From contig CAVWWX010000002.1 in NCBI GenBank assembly GCA_963758845.1, positions 2,418,001 to 2,482,000 on the forward strand: a stretch of DNA of 64,000 nucleotides, written 5' to 3'. The stretch's first letter is position 1, and every line of letters starts with the position of its first letter. Source of the DNA: JBDTSW01 sp963758845. Lineage in GTDB: Bacteria > Actinomycetota > Thermoleophilia > Solirubrobacterales > 70-9. A model generated the notes under the pieces. That model did not search any database. It saw only the letters and a program-made list of their open reading frames with translations, and had not been told where the DNA came from. Of the stretch, positions 36,386 through 44,433 are shown piece by piece. Made by a program: the position numbers and the translations under genes.

Positions 36386-37306
36386 GTGCGCGACCTCCTG
36401 GACAAGCGCTTGGCGATCGTGACCGGCAAGGGCGGCGTCGGCAAGTCCACCGTGGCCCTGGCGCTGGGCATGGCCGCGGCCGAGCGGGGGAAGCGGACGA
36501 TCGTGTGCGAGGTCGCCGCACAGGAGGGCATGTCGCGCGTCTTCCACCGGGCCGAGGTTGGCTTTCACGAGGTCGAGATGGCCGAGAACCTGTGGGCGAT
36601 CTCGATCGATCCCGACGAGTCGATGCGCGAGTACGTGCTGCTCCAGCTGAAGGTGAAGGCGATGCGCGATTTGCTCTTTCGCTCGCGGATCTTCAATTAT
36701 CTCGCTGCCGCGACCCCGGGCCTGCGCGAGCTGGTGACGATCGGGAAGATCTGGGAGCTGGCGCAGCCCAACCGCAAGGTGCGCGGCGCACGCGAGTACG
36801 ACCTGGTCGTCGTCGATGCGCCCGCCACGGGGCACGGCGTCGGGTTCCTGCAGACGCCTCGCACGTTCGCCTCGGTCGCCCGGGTGGGACCGATCCGCTC
36901 CCAGGCCGAGACGCTGGACGCGTTCCTGACCGACCACCGGCGCACCGGGGTCGCGATCGTGGCCCTGCCCGAGGAGATGCCGGTCAACGAGTCGGCGTCG
37001 CTCGAACAGGCGCTGACCGAGGACGTTGGCGCAACTGTGGACCGGGTGATCCTGAACGGCCTCTACCCGGAGCGCTTCGCCGCCGATGAGGTGCCGAGGC
37101 TGGAGGCGGCCGCCGAGGGGACGGACGGCGCGGTCCGCGCGGCCTGCCGCGCCGCGCTGAGCCAGTTCCGCCGCGCGACCGGCCAGCGCGCGCAGCTGGC
37201 GCGGCTTGAGGATCTGGTCTCGGCCCCCGTCAGCACCCTGCCGTTCGTCTTCGAGCCCCAGCTCGAGATCGAGCAGGTGCGCGGCCTCGCAGCGGAGATC
37301 GCCTGA
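36386..37306 (+). CDS. Get3/ArsA-like ATPase, first of pair (BagA-like)
   Basis: 306 residues. P-loop IVTGKGGVGKSTVALALG, switch-like VAAQEGMS, and Walker B DLVVVDAPATGHGVGFL. It lacks the cysteines that bind arsenite, as in the mycobacterial pair Rv3679/Rv3680. This first subunit is shorter than the second. GTG start lies 6 nt behind TAAGCT (36374-36379). The stop and the next start overlap as TGATG. The pair probably forms a heterodimer that handles hydrophobic clients at the membrane; no arsR or arsB is near. Confidence 0.88.
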   Translation: MRDLLDKRLAIVTGKGGVGKSTVALALGMAAAERGKRTIVCEVAAQEGMSRVFHRAEVGFHEVEMAENLWAISIDPDESMREYVLLQLKVKAMRDLLFRSRIFNYLAAATPGLRELVTIGKIWELAQPNRKVRGAREYDLVVVDAPATGHGVGFLQTPRTFASVARVGPIRSQAETLDAFLTDHRRTGVAIVALPEEMPVNESASLEQALTEDVGATVDRVILNGLYPERFAADEVPRLEAAAEGTDGAVRAACRAALSQFRRATGQRAQLARLEDLVSAPVSTLPFVFEPQLEIEQVRGLAAEIA

Positions 37307-38463
37307 TGGCCGGCGTCGCCGAGCTGCTCGAGGGCAAGCGGGTGTGCGTGTGCGCCGGCTCGGGCGGCGTCGGCAAGACGACCACGTCGGCCGCGATCGC
37401 CGCGGGCATGGCGGCCCAGGGGAAGAAGGTCGCGGTCCTCACGATCGACCCGGCGAAGCGCCTTGCCGACTCGCTGGGACTGCCCGAGCTGGGCAACACC
37501 GAGCGCCAGGTCGACCCCGCCCTGTTCACCGAGGCGGGCGTCGAGCCCTCCGGCGGTGAGCTCTGGGCGATGATGCTCGACGCCAAGGCCACCTTCGACG
37601 AGGTCGTGCGCCGCCACGCGCCCGACGAGGAGACACGCGAGCGGATCCTTTCCAACCGCATCTACCAGCAGCTCTCAGGCGCGCTCGCCGGCTCGCAGGA
37701 GTACATGGCGATGGAGAAGCTGTTCGAGATCTGGGCCGAGGACCGTTACGACCTGCTCGTCCTCGACACGCCGCCCAGCCGCAACGCGCTGGACTTCCTG
37801 GAGGCGCCGAAGCGGCTGACCCAGTTCATCGAGGGCAGGGCGCTGCAGGTCTTCCTCCGCCCCACCGGATTCGCCACCAGGATCATCGGCGGCGGCACGT
37901 CGATGGTGTTCTCGGTGCTGAAGCGGATCACCGGCATGGACCTGCTCCAGGACCTGTCCGAGTTCTTCCAGGCCTTCAGCGGCATGGTCGGCGGCTTCCG
38001 CGAGCGGGCCAAGCGCGTGAACGAGCTGCTCGCCGACGATCAGACGACCTTCTTCGTGGTCTGCGGCCCGCAGGGCGAGCCGATCTCCGAGGCCGTCTAC
38101 TTCCACCGCAAGCTCGTCGAGGCCGAGCTTCCGTTCGGCGGGGTGATCGTCAACAAGGTCCACTACGACCTCGAAGACAACGGCGAATCCGGCGACGAGT
38201 CCCTGCTGGACGCGGTGGCCGCCGAGCTGGGCGACCCCGACCTGGCCGAGCGGGTCACGTCGAACTTCGCCGACTACGGCGCGCTCGCAGGACGCGACCG
38301 CCGCAACGTCGCGCACCTGGCCCGCGAGATGCGCACCCGGGCGGTGATCGAGGTCCCATATTTGGATGACGACGTCCACGACCTCGCCGGCCTGATGGAG
38401 ATCAACCGCTACCTCTTCGCCAGCGGCGCGCCGGAGCGCGAGCGGATCGCGGCAGAGGCCTAA
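37306..38463 (+). CDS. Get3/ArsA-like ATPase, second of pair (BagB-like)
   Basis: 385 residues. P-loop CAGSGGVGKTTTSAAIAAG, LTIDPAKRLADSLG and Walker B LLVLDTPPSRNALDFLEAP are intact. The middle helical region (about 190-250, with FSVLKRITGMDLLQDLSEFF and FSGMVGGFRERA) is hydrophobic and methionine-rich, like the client-binding helices of Get3. Its length equals mycobacterial Rv3680. Coupled to the first ATPase by a TGATG overlap. Confidence 0.88.
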   Translation: MAGVAELLEGKRVCVCAGSGGVGKTTTSAAIAAGMAAQGKKVAVLTIDPAKRLADSLGLPELGNTERQVDPALFTEAGVEPSGGELWAMMLDAKATFDEVVRRHAPDEETRERILSNRIYQQLSGALAGSQEYMAMEKLFEIWAEDRYDLLVLDTPPSRNALDFLEAPKRLTQFIEGRALQVFLRPTGFATRIIGGGTSMVFSVLKRITGMDLLQDLSEFFQAFSGMVGGFRERAKRVNELLADDQTTFFVVCGPQGEPISEAVYFHRKLVEAELPFGGVIVNKVHYDLEDNGESGDESLLDAVAAELGDPDLAERVTSNFADYGALAGRDRRNVAHLAREMRTRAVIEVPYLDDDVHDLAGLMEINRYLFASGAPERERIAAEA

Positions 38464-38586
38464 GCGCCACGGGTGAACGGGCGACCGCCGGGTAGACCGG
38501 GAGGGAGGCGTGCCCGCGCGGGGGTCTCAGTGAGAGGAGCAAGTCGAAGGAAGCGACTCGCTTGAGCCACTACCGGAGGAGATGAA

Positions 38587-38778
38587 GTGAAAGCGAAGGA
38601 CATGGGAAGCGCCGGCTTGGTTGGATGGCGAGAGACGGTGGCCAACAAAGCCGCGCCGCCGGTCGCGGAGAGAACGCCGGTCGAAGAGGAAGCGGTCCGA
38701 TCGGCGATCGGCGCGCTGTTCTTCGTGCTCTCGCTGATCTACGTGGTCGGCACTGTCAAGCGGGTGCTCGAGGGCTGA
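38587..38778 (+). CDS. Small tail-anchored membrane protein, 63 aa
   Basis: 63 residues from GTG 38587, with a strong GGAGGA 6 nt upstream. The first 38 residues are polar; residues about 40-58 (AIGALFFVLSLIYVVGTV) form one membrane helix, and only KRVLEG follows, so the protein is tail-anchored with a cytoplasmic N-terminus. It lies 123 nt after the Get3-like pair on the same strand. I know no family for it. A structural or regulatory partner, or a client, of the ATPases is possible. Confidence 0.75.
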   Translation: MKAKDMGSAGLVGWRETVANKAAPPVAERTPVEEEAVRSAIGALFFVLSLIYVVGTVKRVLEG

Positions 38779-38805
38779 GTTCCGCCGTGCGCACGTGGTG
38801 CTCAA

Positions 38806-38822
38806 GCGGCCTGTTCGGCCGC
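38806..38822 (+). terminator. Hairpin downstream of the tail-anchored protein gene
   Basis: GCGGCC, loop TGTTC, GGCCGC: a perfect six-pair stem 28 nt past the stop. There is no T-tract. With the next hairpin it separates two converging transcripts. Confidence 0.4.
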
Positions 38823-38840
38823 AGGCTCGAGAGTCCGGAC

Positions 38841-38877
38841 AGGCTCAGACCGCCGGGCGAACCCGGCGGCCGAGCCT
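38841..38877. terminator. Two-part strong hairpin between convergent genes
   Basis: An outer stem AGGCTC/GAGCCT (38841-38846 with 38872-38877) encloses an inner perfect eight-pair stem CCGCCGGG-CGAA-CCCGGCGG (38850-38869). It lies between the stop at 38778 (+) and the stop at 38911 (-). No T-tract on either side, so termination is assumed from position and stability. Confidence 0.5.
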
Positions 38878-38910
38878 GCTCTTCCTGGATTGATCGGAGG
38901 AAGCTGGTGG

Positions 38911-40803
38911 CTAGGAGGCCTCGCCGGCGGGGGCACGCCGGTTTCGGTCGTAGGCGATCTCGCGCACGTTCCACTCGGTGGTCTCGGGCGGGGGGAAAAG
39001 GTTGGCCACGCGGGAGGCGGTCGCCTCGCGCTCGGCTGAATGCAGGGCCAGCAGCCTGGCGACCGGGCTGGAGTCGCCGCGCCGCGGGGCGCGCTCGGTG
39101 GTTGTCTCGTTCATCAAGGTGCTCTCCTCCTCGGCTGGTTCCAGCCTGATTCGGCGCGGGCCGCGGAAGACCTCTACCTCGTCGTCGGCCTCGCCCGTGG
39201 GCTGCGGCGGGACGACGGGGGCCTCGCGCCCGTATCGCGGGCTCTCTCGCTGCTCGCGAACGGGGGTCTGCCACTCGAAGGACTCCTCGGGCGCGGGCTC
39301 GGAGGGGGCGTCCACGGCCTCGAAGCGTGCGTGGGGGACCTCCTCGGCCTCCTCCACCTCGTCGGCCACCTCGATCTCATTGGACTCGGCGATCGGCTCC
39401 TCCATGGTGTCGGCCTCCTCGGCGATCGGCAGCTCCTGGTTCAGCAAGTCGAGCTCGTCCTCGGCGCCCGCGTCCCACTCGGCGGTCTCGCCGCGCTGTC
39501 CGGTTGCGCCGTCGCCCACCGCGAGGCCGTCGGCGAGCAGGATCTCGTCGGCCGTCGCCCGTAGGTCGGCTCCAAGGTGGCCGCAGGCGGCGTCCTTCAG
39601 GATCGCCCGGCCCAGCTCCTCGACGTCGAGCGCCGTCTCGGCCGGGGTCATGCCCTCGGTGTCGCTGGACGGCGGCTCGCCGCTCCAGAGCTCGCGTTCG
39701 AGCGCCACGGCCCGGTCGATCACGGACTTCACGGACGAGCGCTCATCGGGGTCGGCGCACAGCGACGCGACCCGCATCGAGAGACCGAGGTCGGCCGGGC
39801 CGCCGCCCTCGAGCAGGAAGCGAAGCGCCAGCAGATAGTCGTTCAGGGCGTCGATCGCGACCGTGCGCTCGAGGCCTGCCTCGAACCGCGCGATCGCGCG
39901 GTTGAGGCCCGCCGCCTGCCGCGCCCGGTCGAAGCCGGCGCCGGACGTGCGCGAGTCGACTCCGCGCGAGAAGGCCGCCAGGTCGCCCAGCTCGCTCTCG
40001 GCAAGCCTGTAGCCGCCGGGCCGAGGGCGCCCGGCGCCGGTCGAGATCCGCCGCCAGCGACCGCCCGACACGCGGGTCCAGGCATGCGGGCCCAGGGCGA
40101 CGCCGCCGGGCTTGAACAGACGCAGCGCGGTGATCATCTTCCGGAAGGCCTCGACCGACCGTGTGCCCGCGTCGGCGACCTCGTCGTCGTCGGGATCGGC
40201 GACGCCGACGTTCGCGATCGCGAGGAAGGTGGGCTCCCATCCCGCACCGCCCGAAGCCTCGGAGGCGCGAGCCTCGGCGGGGACCTCGACCGTGTCGGCG
40301 CGGACGATCGTCGCGGTGGCGAGCTCCACACGCGTCGCCTCCATGCGCAGGCCGCGAAGGGGCACGACGATCTCGATCTCGCCATCGGCGGCGTCGGAGT
40401 TGGCCTCGAGCTCGGCGATCGACGCCTTCAGGCGCTCGTCGTCGAGTGAGAAGTCGGTGGAGTCCATCCACATCCGAGCCAAAAAGACGATCCCGGCGAG
40501 CTCCGCGCGGCGGCGGGCATCGGGCGGCGAGGAGATGCCGTTGTCCTCGAGATACGGGGCGGCCAGGCCGGCGGACTCGATCGCGGCGCAGGCGGAGCCG
40601 AACGAGTCGAGCTCGCGCAGCTCCGACGCGTGGTCGCGCACGAACCTCTCGGTCAGCGGCACGTACTGGGGCAGCGGCGAGCCGTCGCCGGATTCGTGCA
40701 CGTCGTAGGGGATCTCCTCCCCGGCGGCGACCAGCTCCCGGAACCGCTTGGCGGCGTCGCGGGCCATCTCCACGAGGGCCTCTCGAACAACAAGATCACG
40801 CAT
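38911..40803 (-). CDS. Large hypothetical protein with acidic C-terminal tail
   Basis: 630 residues, no signal peptide or membrane helix. Residues 1-110 are helical; 130-270 are beta-rich with a repeated Val/Glu pattern; 290-380 form a helical bundle with LNDYLLALRFLLEGG and LSMRVASLCADPDERSSVK, which recalls the ApeA-like HEPN fold, although the R-x4-H ribonuclease motif is absent. Residues 430-560 are very acidic and disordered, and a basic end follows (FRGPRRIRLEP ... YDRNRRAPAGEAS). Convergent with the tail-anchored gene. Function unknown. Confidence 0.7.
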   Translation of the reverse strand: MRDLVVREALVEMARDAAKRFRELVAAGEEIPYDVHESGDGSPLPQYVPLTERFVRDHASELRELDSFGSACAAIESAGLAAPYLEDNGISSPPDARRRAELAGIVFLARMWMDSTDFSLDDERLKASIAELEANSDAADGEIEIVVPLRGLRMEATRVELATATIVRADTVEVPAEARASEASGGAGWEPTFLAIANVGVADPDDDEVADAGTRSVEAFRKMITALRLFKPGGVALGPHAWTRVSGGRWRRISTGAGRPRPGGYRLAESELGDLAAFSRGVDSRTSGAGFDRARQAAGLNRAIARFEAGLERTVAIDALNDYLLALRFLLEGGGPADLGLSMRVASLCADPDERSSVKSVIDRAVALERELWSGEPPSSDTEGMTPAETALDVEELGRAILKDAACGHLGADLRATADEILLADGLAVGDGATGQRGETAEWDAGAEDELDLLNQELPIAEEADTMEEPIAESNEIEVADEVEEAEEVPHARFEAVDAPSEPAPEESFEWQTPVREQRESPRYGREAPVVPPQPTGEADDEVEVFRGPRRIRLEPAEEESTLMNETTTERAPRRGDSSPVARLLALHSAEREATASRVANLFPPPETTEWNVREIAYDRNRRAPAGEAS

Positions 40804-40876
40804 GCAGTGAGCCTTCGCCCAGGCACGTGGAGCTCCTGCGCTGCAACGCGGGTTGCAGGCGGGGTGACCTAGGGCG

Positions 40877-41221
40877 TCAGGCGGCGGCGGCGGTGCGGGC
40901 GGAGGGCTGCGGCGTCTCGATCAGCCAGCGGCGCCCGTAGGCGCGCATGTCCTCGATCAGCGGCACGAGCGCGTCGCCCTTTGGCGTCAGCCCGTACTCG
41001 ACGCGGGGCGGCACCTCGGGGTAGGTGTGGCGCTCGACGACGCCCTGCTCCTCCAGCGCGCGCAGGCGCAGCGAGAGGGTGCGCGGGCTGATGCCCTTGA
41101 GCGAGCGTTCGAGCTCGCAGAAGCGCTTGGTGCCGTCGGCGAGGTCGCGGATCACGAGCAACGTCCATTTGCCGGAGATGATCTCCGCGCAAGAACCAAC
41201 GGGACAGGGAGATTCAGCCAT
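40877..41221 (-). CDS. HxlR-family winged-helix transcriptional regulator
   Basis: 114 residues. CPVGSCAEIISGKWTLLVIRDL is split as CPVGSCAEII and GKWTLLVIRDLADGTKRF, the family opening with the conserved Cys near the N-terminus, followed by the recognition region GISPRTLSLRLRALEEQG and the wing RVEYGLTPKG. HxlR proteins often sense electrophiles or oxidants through that Cys. An inverted repeat and -10 at 41279-41311 suggest self-control. No obvious target enzyme gene is adjacent. Confidence 0.9.
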   Translation of the reverse strand: MAESPCPVGSCAEIISGKWTLLVIRDLADGTKRFCELERSLKGISPRTLSLRLRALEEQGVVERHTYPEVPPRVEYGLTPKGDALVPLIEDMRAYGRRWLIETPQPSARTAAAA

Positions 41222-41278
41222 TCGTTCGGTAGTTCGCCGGGGGCGCAGGAGGCTGCGCCAAACCCTCGTACCGCGACG

Positions 41279-41311
41279 AGTATAGCCAATGCTTTACCTA
41301 CTGAAGTAAAG
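41279..41311 (-). promoter_or_regulatory. Promoter and inverted-repeat operator of the HxlR gene
   Basis: CTTTAC (41292-41297) and GTAAAG (41306-41311) form a perfect 6-8-6 inverted repeat. TATACT, a good minus-strand -10, lies at 41284-41279, so the repeat covers the -35 area. The HxlR start is 58 nt downstream. The stretch is AT-rich against its surroundings. Confidence 0.6.
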
Positions 41312-41314
41312 GAA

Positions 41315-42478
41315 TCAGCGGTGAAGGTTCTCGACCGTCGGGTCCGCGGCGTCCGCCGCGGCGCCGTTGGCCATGACCTGCTCGATGCCGCTTGCCCGCT
41401 GCCCCTGGGCCTGGAGCATGAGCTTGAAGTCGTGCGGCGAGGAGGCCGCCTCGAAGGCGACGTCCTCGGTGATGACGCCCGCCATCACCTGCTTGAGCAG
41501 GGCCTGGTCGAAGGTCTGCATCCCGTAGTACTCGCCCTCCGCGATCACCTCGGTGATCCGGCCGGTCTCGTTCGGGTTCAGGATCAGATCCTGGACCCGG
41601 CCGGTCACCACGAGCACCTCGCAGATCGCGGCACGCCCGCCGCCGCCGGAGCGCTGGACCAGGCGCTGGCCGACGACCCCGCGGAGGGTCGAGGCGAGCA
41701 TCACGCGGGCCTGCTGCTGGAGGTGCGGGGGGAAGAAGTCGATGATGCGGTTGACGGTCTCGGTCGCATCCAAGGTGTGGAGCGTGGAGAGGACGAGGTG
41801 GCCCGTCTCGGCCGCGGAGAGCGCGGTGCGCACCGTCTCCTCGTCGCGCATCTCGCCGACGAGGATCACGTCCGGGTCCTGGCGCAGCACGCGGCGCATC
41901 GCCCGGCCGAAGCTCTCGGTGTCCTGGCCGACCTCGCGCTGGTTGATGATCGACTGCTTGTCGCGGTGCAGGTACTCGATCGGGTCCTCGAGGGTGATGA
42001 TGTGCCGCGGCCACAGCGCGTTGATGTGGTCGATCATCGCCGCGAGCGTGGTCGACTTGCCCGAGCCGGTGGTGCCGGTCAGCAGGACGATGCCGCGCGG
42101 CTCGCCGGCGAGCGTGCGGATCACCTCGGGAAGCCCGAGGTCCTCGATCGTGCGCACCTGGTAGGGGATCGCGCGGCAGACGATCGAGACCGAGCCGCGC
42201 TGGCGGAACGCGTTTACGCGAAAGCGGGAGACGCCCTCGATCGAGTAGGAGAAGTCCGCCTCGCCGTCGCTCTCGAACTCCTCGCGGATCCGCTCGTCGC
42301 CGATGATCCGCTCGAGTGCCGCTTCGGTGTCGACGCCCGTGAGCGCGTCCATGCCCTCGATCGGACACAGCTCGCCGTCGATGCGCGCCATCGGCGGCGC
42401 CGGCACCTTGACGTGGAGGTCCGAGCCCTCGTTCTCGACCACGTAGCGCAGGGCTCTATCGATGTCAAAAGCCATCAC
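41315..42478 (-). CDS. pilT: PilT-family twitching/retraction ATPase
   Basis: 387 residues. N-terminal domain begins with the PilT-type EGSDLHVKVPAPPMARIDG. Walker A LLTGTTGSGKSTTLAAMIDH, Asp box ITLEDPIEYLHRD, Walker B ILVGEMRDEETV and the His box LSTLHTLDATETVNRI are intact; the AIRNLIRE-type retraction motif is replaced by YGMQTFDQALLKQVMAGVIT with flanking EVIAEG. It would drive pilus retraction, but no pilB, pilC or pilin gene is in the window. Confidence 0.92.
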   Translation of the reverse strand: MMAFDIDRALRYVVENEGSDLHVKVPAPPMARIDGELCPIEGMDALTGVDTEAALERIIGDERIREEFESDGEADFSYSIEGVSRFRVNAFRQRGSVSIVCRAIPYQVRTIEDLGLPEVIRTLAGEPRGIVLLTGTTGSGKSTTLAAMIDHINALWPRHIITLEDPIEYLHRDKQSIINQREVGQDTESFGRAMRRVLRQDPDVILVGEMRDEETVRTALSAAETGHLVLSTLHTLDATETVNRIIDFFPPHLQQQARVMLASTLRGVVGQRLVQRSGGGGRAAICEVLVVTGRVQDLILNPNETGRITEVIAEGEYYGMQTFDQALLKQVMAGVITEDVAFEAASSPHDFKLMLQAQGQRASGIEQVMANGAAADAADPTVENLHR

Positions 42479-42526
42479 CTCCCTATCGGGCGGTGGGCTC
42501 GGGCGCTTTAGCTGGCCAGGGCGGCT

Positions 42527-42868
42527 TTAGTTCGCCAGTGCCTTGCGGGCCTTGCGGACCGCGCCGATCGAGGTGCGCGCGGCGCGGGCGATCTCGCCCT
42601 CGGTGCGCTCGGGGTCACGCAGGATCTCGAACTCGACGACGGCCGAGGAGCGCACCTTGGCGCGCGCCTCGATGCCGATGTCGCCGGCGTCCTCGAGAGC
42701 AGCGTCGACGGCGCGCTCGCGGCGGCAGGCCAGGCAGTAGTGGTTGCCGCCCTCCTCCTCCCAGTGCGGGGGCGCGTCGCCGTGAATGAGGCCGTTGGTC
42801 CAGGTGCTGGTCATCTCACACCGGCCACAGGTCCAGGTGGCGGGCTTGCTTGCGGTTGCGGTGCTGAT
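42527..42868 (-). CDS. Zinc-ribbon plus helix-turn-helix small protein, AUC start
   Basis: 113 residues if it starts at ATC 42868, which lies 6 nt after a perfect GGAGG (42879-42875). The first ATG (42814) would cut off TWTCGRCEMT, whose CxxC pairs with the second CxxC in HYCLACRRE to make a four-Cys zinc site, so the upstream start is favoured; no ATG, GTG or TTG is available there. The C-terminal half (FEILRDPERTEGEIARAART, then IGAVRKARKAL) is an HTH. Probably a DNA-binding regulator; target unknown. Lies between rpoD and pilT. Confidence 0.7.
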   Translation of the reverse strand: MSTATASKPATWTCGRCEMTSTWTNGLIHGDAPPHWEEEGGNHYCLACRRERAVDAALEDAGDIGIEARAKVRSSAVVEFEILRDPERTEGEIARAARTSIGAVRKARKALAN

Positions 42869-42962
42869 TTCGGTCCTCCGATTGCGTCTGCCCGGCGCGA
42901 TCGGCCGGGTCGGTTCCAGGAAAAGCGTTTCCCGCGCTGTGCCGGCCGCGGGTGCCGGGCGT

Positions 42963-44066
42963 CTACGCGACTTCGCGCAGCTTCTGCGCTTCAGCCAGCG
43001 ACTGCAGCTTCTTGAGCGACTGGTTCTCGATCTGGCGGATGCGCTCGCGCGTCACGTTGAACGTGCGGCCCACCTCGTCCAGGGTGCGGGGATGCTCGCC
43101 GCCGAGCCCGTAGCGGAGCTCGAGGACGCGGCGCTCGCGGTAAGAGAGGTTCTCGAGGGCCTCGCGGAGGGCCTCCTTCGTGAGCAGGTCGGCCGCGCGC
43201 TCGAACGGCGACTCGGCCTTCTCGTCGGCGATGAACTGGCCGAACTCGGACTCCTCCTCGTCGCCCACCGGCTTCTCGAGCGAGACCGGGGCCTGCGCCG
43301 ACCGCTTGATCTGGTCGACCTCCTCGGGATCGATCCCGGTGACCTCGGCGATCTCGTCCGGCGTGGGCTCGCGGCCCAGCTCGGTGACGAGCTTGCGCTC
43401 GGCCCGGCCGATCTTGTTGAGCTTCTCGACGACGTGGACCGGGATGCGGATCGTGCGCGCCTTGTCGGCGAGGGCGCGGGCGATCGCCTGGCGGATCCAC
43501 CAGGTCGCGTAGGTGGAGAACTTGAACCCCTTGCGGTAGTCGAACTTCTCGGCGGCGCGGACCAAGCCCAGCGTGCCCTCCTGGATCAGGTCCAGGAACG
43601 GCAGGCCCTGGTTGCGGTAGTTCTTGGCGATCGAGACGACCAGGCGGAGGTTGGACTCGACCATCTTCTGCTTCGCGTCCAGGTCGCCGCGCTCGATCCG
43701 CTTCGCGAGGTCGACCTCTTCCTGAGCGGTCAGCAGCCGGACCTTCCCGATGTCCTTCAAGAACAACTGGAGCGAGTCCGTCGTCATGTCCGGCTTCAGG
43801 TCGAGCGCCGCCTGCTTGCGCTTGCGCCCGCGCTTGCCATCGGCAGGCTCGACCGCCGCGGCGGCGGCCTGGGCCGGATCGGGGTCATCGACCATCTCGA
43901 CGCCCTGGCCCTCGAGGTAGCCGTAGAGCTCCTCGATGTCGCCCTCGTCGACCTCGACCTCGGACAGCGCTTTGGCCACCTCGCCGTAGGCGATCACGCC
44001 CTCGGCCTGGCCCTTGGCGAGGAGGTTCTTGACCTCCTCCAGCTCCTGGAGTTCCGCAACTAGCAT
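42963..44066 (-). CDS. rpoD: Primary RNA polymerase sigma factor RpoD/SigA
   Basis: 367 residues. Region 1.1 is short (residues 1-95, acidic plus a Lys/Arg patch RGRKRKQ). Region 1.2 is DSLQLFLKDIGKVRLLTAQ, region 2 has GLPFLDLIQEGTLGLVRA and FKFSTYATWWIRQAIARA (-10 recognition and melting), region 3 RTIRIPVHVVEKLNKI, and region 4 RTLDEVGRTFNVTRERIRQI (-35 recognition). It is the housekeeping sigma and explains the TTGACA/TANNNT promoters seen across the window. Transcribed from 44251-44279 through a leader of about 178 nt that holds a terminator-like hairpin. Confidence 0.97.
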   Translation of the reverse strand: MLVAELQELEEVKNLLAKGQAEGVIAYGEVAKALSEVEVDEGDIEELYGYLEGQGVEMVDDPDPAQAAAAAVEPADGKRGRKRKQAALDLKPDMTTDSLQLFLKDIGKVRLLTAQEEVDLAKRIERGDLDAKQKMVESNLRLVVSIAKNYRNQGLPFLDLIQEGTLGLVRAAEKFDYRKGFKFSTYATWWIRQAIARALADKARTIRIPVHVVEKLNKIGRAERKLVTELGREPTPDEIAEVTGIDPEEVDQIKRSAQAPVSLEKPVGDEEESEFGQFIADEKAESPFERAADLLTKEALREALENLSYRERRVLELRYGLGGEHPRTLDEVGRTFNVTRERIRQIENQSLKKLQSLAEAQKLREVA

Positions 44067-44171
44067 CCGCTTGCCTTTTCCTTCTGTCTCAAGTTTTCGC
44101 CGGTCCCCGCCCGCCGTCCCGTTCGAACGGTTGGGGGTGTTGGTGGGTTCGAGCTCTTAGCGACTGCCGAC

Positions 44172-44197
44172 AAAAACGCGGACCCGGTGGGATCCGC
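44172..44197 (-). terminator. Intrinsic terminator-like hairpin in the rpoD leader
   Basis: On the minus strand GCGGATCCC (44197-44189), loop ACC, GGGTCCGC (44185-44178) form a stem with one bulged T, followed by G and TTTTT (44176-44172). It lies about 50-70 nt after the predicted start of transcription and 105 nt before the rpoD ATG. A second palindrome, GGGAAGCTTCCC, lies at 44209-44220. Possible attenuator. Confidence 0.6.
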
Positions 44198-44250
44198 AGT
44201 ACCCAGAAGGGAAGCTTCCCAGCGCTTCAAGTGCTCAAACGAGTGATCTG

Positions 44251-44279
44251 ATCCTAGTGGCTATACATTCTGAAGTCAA
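44251..44279 (-). promoter_or_regulatory. rpoD promoter
   Basis: TTGACT (44279-44274), a 17-nt spacer and TAGGAT (44256-44251) on the minus strand: the best full promoter in the window. Transcription should begin near 44244, giving a leader of about 178 nt, in contrast to the leaderless genes nearby. Confidence 0.8.
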
Positions 44280-44433
44280 GGCGAAAACCCCGCAAACCGC
44301 TTGAGACACGCCGTTTTTGCACGCGTTCCTGCGGAAGGGCAGGGCAGCCGAGGCCTCATCTCGTTAAACCCGCCGGAGGCCCAGGGGTTACGCGCGACGC
44401 ATTCGTCCCGCCGGTGCGGTGGAATAGGTGGCG

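Larger units (their letters stand above)
44067..44433. other. Gene-free stretch between rpoD and the 44434 gene
   Basis: 367 bases with no convincing reading frame. 44067-44250 is the rpoD leader with its terminator-like hairpin and a 12-bp palindrome. 44251-44279 is the rpoD promoter. In 44280-44433 I see no clear plus-strand promoter for the next gene apart from an AT-containing GGAATAGG just before its start. Confidence 0.6.

Noticed and set aside
36386..38463. Arsenical pump ATPases (ArsA)
   Set aside because: No arsenite-binding cysteines and no arsR, arsB or arsC nearby; two separate half-size proteins fit the Get3-like pair better.
38911..40803. HEPN ribonuclease of a defence system
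   Set aside because: The R-x4-H catalytic motif is absent and there is no partner nucleotidyltransferase or restriction-type gene nearby.
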